A DNA stretch of 64,000 bases. Origin: Labilibaculum filiforme. Lineage in GTDB: Bacteria > Bacteroidota > Bacteroidia > Bacteroidales > Marinifilaceae. The translations under genes were made by a program, and so were the position numbers. The DNA is taken from the NCBI RefSeq assembly GCF_002843315.1, contig NZ_MVDD01000001.1:372001-436000 (forward strand), given 5' to 3'. Positions 62,476 to 64,000 of the stretch are shown piece after piece; the stretch's first letter is position 1, and each line of letters begins with the position of its first letter. The notes under the pieces were generated by a model that ran no database searches, was not told the origin of the DNA, and was given only the letters and a program-made list of their open reading frames with translations.

Positions 62476-63645
62476 TTAGGTCTCGTAATGAAAACTTTCT
62501 TCGAGTAAAGGATCATTTTTACTTAATAAAGGTGCTTTGGCCAAAGAAGAAAAAACGACGAATAAAAAACCGCCCAAATACAAGCATACAAATCCAATTT
62601 CGGTGAATCCAATTGTTGCAGATTTTCCGATTGTTCCGGGAATCACCAAAAGATATAAATTCAACCATTGTCCAATTAACACCACCACCGCCATAAGCGA
62701 TAACCATTTTAAATTTCGTTTTGAATTCCGAGTCATTAATCCCAGAAATGGAAGAACGAAATTAAGCACCAAAATGGTGAAGAATAGAACGGTATGATCG
62801 TTTAAGCGTGGCGCAAAATAGGCTGTTTCTTCGGGAATATGACTGTACCAAATAAGTAGGTACTGGGAAAACCATAAATACATCCAAAAAATGCTGAATG
62901 CAAACAGGTATTTTCCCATATCATGAATGTGTTCTTTGTTAATAAATTCCAAATAGCCTTTCCACTTCAAAAAACTAATGAAAAGAATAATGGTAGCGAT
63001 ACCACTCACAAAAAGACCAATAAAAACAAACCATCCGTAAAGAGTACTATACCAATGCGCATCGATAGACATCAGCCAATCCCAGCTCATGGTAGAACTT
63101 GAAACTGCAAAAAAGACCATGAATAAAGCAGCCAATAACTTTCCCTTTTTATAATACTTTATATCGGTAGATAAATCCTGCTGTAGAGAATTTTTACGCA
63201 ATAATCGGGTTAGCCAAATCCAAATTGCAAAATAGACAGCCATTCTAATAAAGAAAAATGGAACGTTTAAATAGGCTGCTTTTCCCTCTAGTATGGGATC
63301 GTACAATCCCTCGTGCGACCAATGATAAATATCGTGCATCCCAAAATACAAAAGAAACATTAAGATAGCGGCAATGGGAAGAAAGGAGGCCAAAGCTTCG
63401 GGAATACGTTGTAAAGCGGTATGCCAACCCGAATAGGCTATTTTGTGTAATGCCTGAAAAACACCTCCAAACAAAGCTATAAATAGAAAAAACAGGTTGT
63501 TAATCAAGAAATTTGTCCAAAATCTTTGACTATTAGGCGCTTCTAGTAAATAGCCCAACAGAAGCAATAGAATTCCGAGTCCTCCTATTACAAATAACGA
63601 AATTTGAGTTTTCCGGGTAAAAGTATAATTATTGTCCATCACCAT
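62476..63645 (-). CDS. actF: Alternative complex III membrane subunit ActF
   Basis: A 389-aa protein with about ten helices, of the NrfD-related group in alternative complex III. The blocks FALHK-like QALHKIAYSGWH, SWDWLMSIDAHWYSTLYGWF and QYLLIWYSHIPEET are characteristic. It forms the membrane part with ActC. It is preceded by actD at a 14-bp gap and followed by actE, so E and F stand in reversed order to the usual A-to-F arrangement. Confidence 0.9.
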   Translation of the reverse strand: MVMDNNYTFTRKTQISLFVIGGLGILLLLLGYLLEAPNSQRFWTNFLINNLFFLFIALFGGVFQALHKIAYSGWHTALQRIPEALASFLPIAAILMFLLYFGMHDIYHWSHEGLYDPILEGKAAYLNVPFFFIRMAVYFAIWIWLTRLLRKNSLQQDLSTDIKYYKKGKLLAALFMVFFAVSSSTMSWDWLMSIDAHWYSTLYGWFVFIGLFVSGIATIILFISFLKWKGYLEFINKEHIHDMGKYLFAFSIFWMYLWFSQYLLIWYSHIPEETAYFAPRLNDHTVLFFTILVLNFVLPFLGLMTRNSKRNLKWLSLMAVVVLIGQWLNLYLLVIPGTIGKSATIGFTEIGFVCLYLGGFLFVVFSSLAKAPLLSKNDPLLEESFHYET

Positions 63646-63659
63646 ATGGTTTATGTGGT

Positions 63660-64000
63660 TTACGATTCAATCTCCTTAACTTGTATGTTCAGTGCCTCTT
63701 CTTTTTCCAAAATACTTTTCACTATTGCATCCTGATTTCCGGCCTCATCCAAATCTACTATAATCACAAAACGATCGTTGGTACTTCTTTCATCATGAAT
63801 TATATTATTCGCACCAGGACCAAGTTTCGAGCGAATAAAAAATGCAATTGCCATTCCAAATGCGGCGAATAAAACCGTTAATTCAAAAGTGATTGGAATA
63901 AATGAAGGAATGGAAAAATGAGGTTTTCCACCAATAAACAAAGGATAATCGACCGTGAAAGCCCAGGTTTGAAAACCAAAAGCTATGGCCAAACCAATTG
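63660..64000 (-). CDS. actD: Alternative complex III subunit ActD (DUF3341), N-terminus outside the window
   Basis: The frame is open to the right edge, so the gene is partial. The visible part has two membrane helices; the first ends before the family signature FTVDYPLFIGGKPHFSIPSF, and the second is about ITFELTVLFAAFGMAIAFFI. A cytosolic tail with DERSTNDRFVIIVDLDE follows. ActD is a small membrane subunit of alternative complex III. ActA, ActB and ActC are expected further right. Confidence 0.9.
   Translation of the reverse strand, partial: IGLAIAFGFQTWAFTVDYPLFIGGKPHFSIPSFIPITFELTVLFAAFGMAIAFFIRSKLGPGANNIIHDERSTNDRFVIIVDLDEAGNQDAIVKSILEKEEALNIQVKEIES

Overview
The window comes from an AT-rich bacterial chromosome of the phylum Bacteroidota, most likely a marine, facultatively respiring member of the Bacteroidales/Marinilabiliales group (Marinifilaceae-like; the genus is my inference). 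The evidence is: TonB-dependent receptor with a carboxypeptidase-regulatory-like N-domain, a PorV-type outer membrane protein, DUF4369 and DUF3857 proteins, a fused CcoN-CcoO oxidase subunit, alternative complex III, TAnnTTTG-type -7 promoter elements, and a general lack of Shine-Dalgarno sites. No rRNA, tRNA or CRISPR array was seen.

Region 1 (1-26.7 kb) is mostly housekeeping on the + strand. It starts with the end of an ABC-2 permease. A tight four-gene run follows: exopolyphosphatase, sigma-54-type response regulator, aspartase-like lyase and HydF, the [FeFe]-hydrogenase maturation GTPase. After this come two thioredoxin-fold proteins with altered active sites, a cation-chloride cotransporter, a BtuF-like protein, coaD, a serine hydrolase, osmC, a Crp-type regulator, a Nudix hydrolase, pyrE, an SRPBCC protein, a probable metal-uptake TonB receptor, birA, rsfS, ftsH, cdsA, psd, a beta-propeller protein and an SDR.

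Region 2 (26.7-37.3 kb) is accessory and lipid-related. A RAYT/IS200-like transposase lies inside an ordered set of short palindromes. It is followed by two nearly identical secreted-protein genes, a 21-bp tandem repeat, an alpha/beta hydrolase, a glycerophosphodiesterase, a PorV-like protein, pssA, a CPBP protease, a transglutaminase-like protein and a DAHP synthase-chorismate mutase fusion. With cdsA and psd, pssA completes the route to phosphatidylethanolamine.

Region 3 (37.4-64 kb) is a respiratory island with three kinds of terminal oxidase. Cytochrome bd (cydAB plus a 37-aa CydX-like ORF and a DUF4492 protein) lies on the - strand. A three-gene Fe-S/NrfD/cytochrome c module precedes a cbb3 cluster (ccoI-S-NO-Q-P-G-H plus a SafE/UreH-2 protein). 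Then come a lipoprotein cytochrome c, a Sco protein, a caa3 oxidase (ctaD-E-F-C) with ctaB, and a copper-binding lipoprotein. Alternative complex III genes enter from the right edge on the - strand. A working model (inference) is that bd oxidises quinol directly, while alternative complex III and perhaps the Fe-S/NrfD/cytochrome module pass electrons from quinol to c-type cytochromes for caa3 and cbb3. Small mobile-looking elements are scattered through this region: a duplicated hairpin element before ccoQ, a GxxExxY gene framed by inverted repeats before ctaD, a 42-bp palindromic array, and the remnant of an ACT-domain gene.
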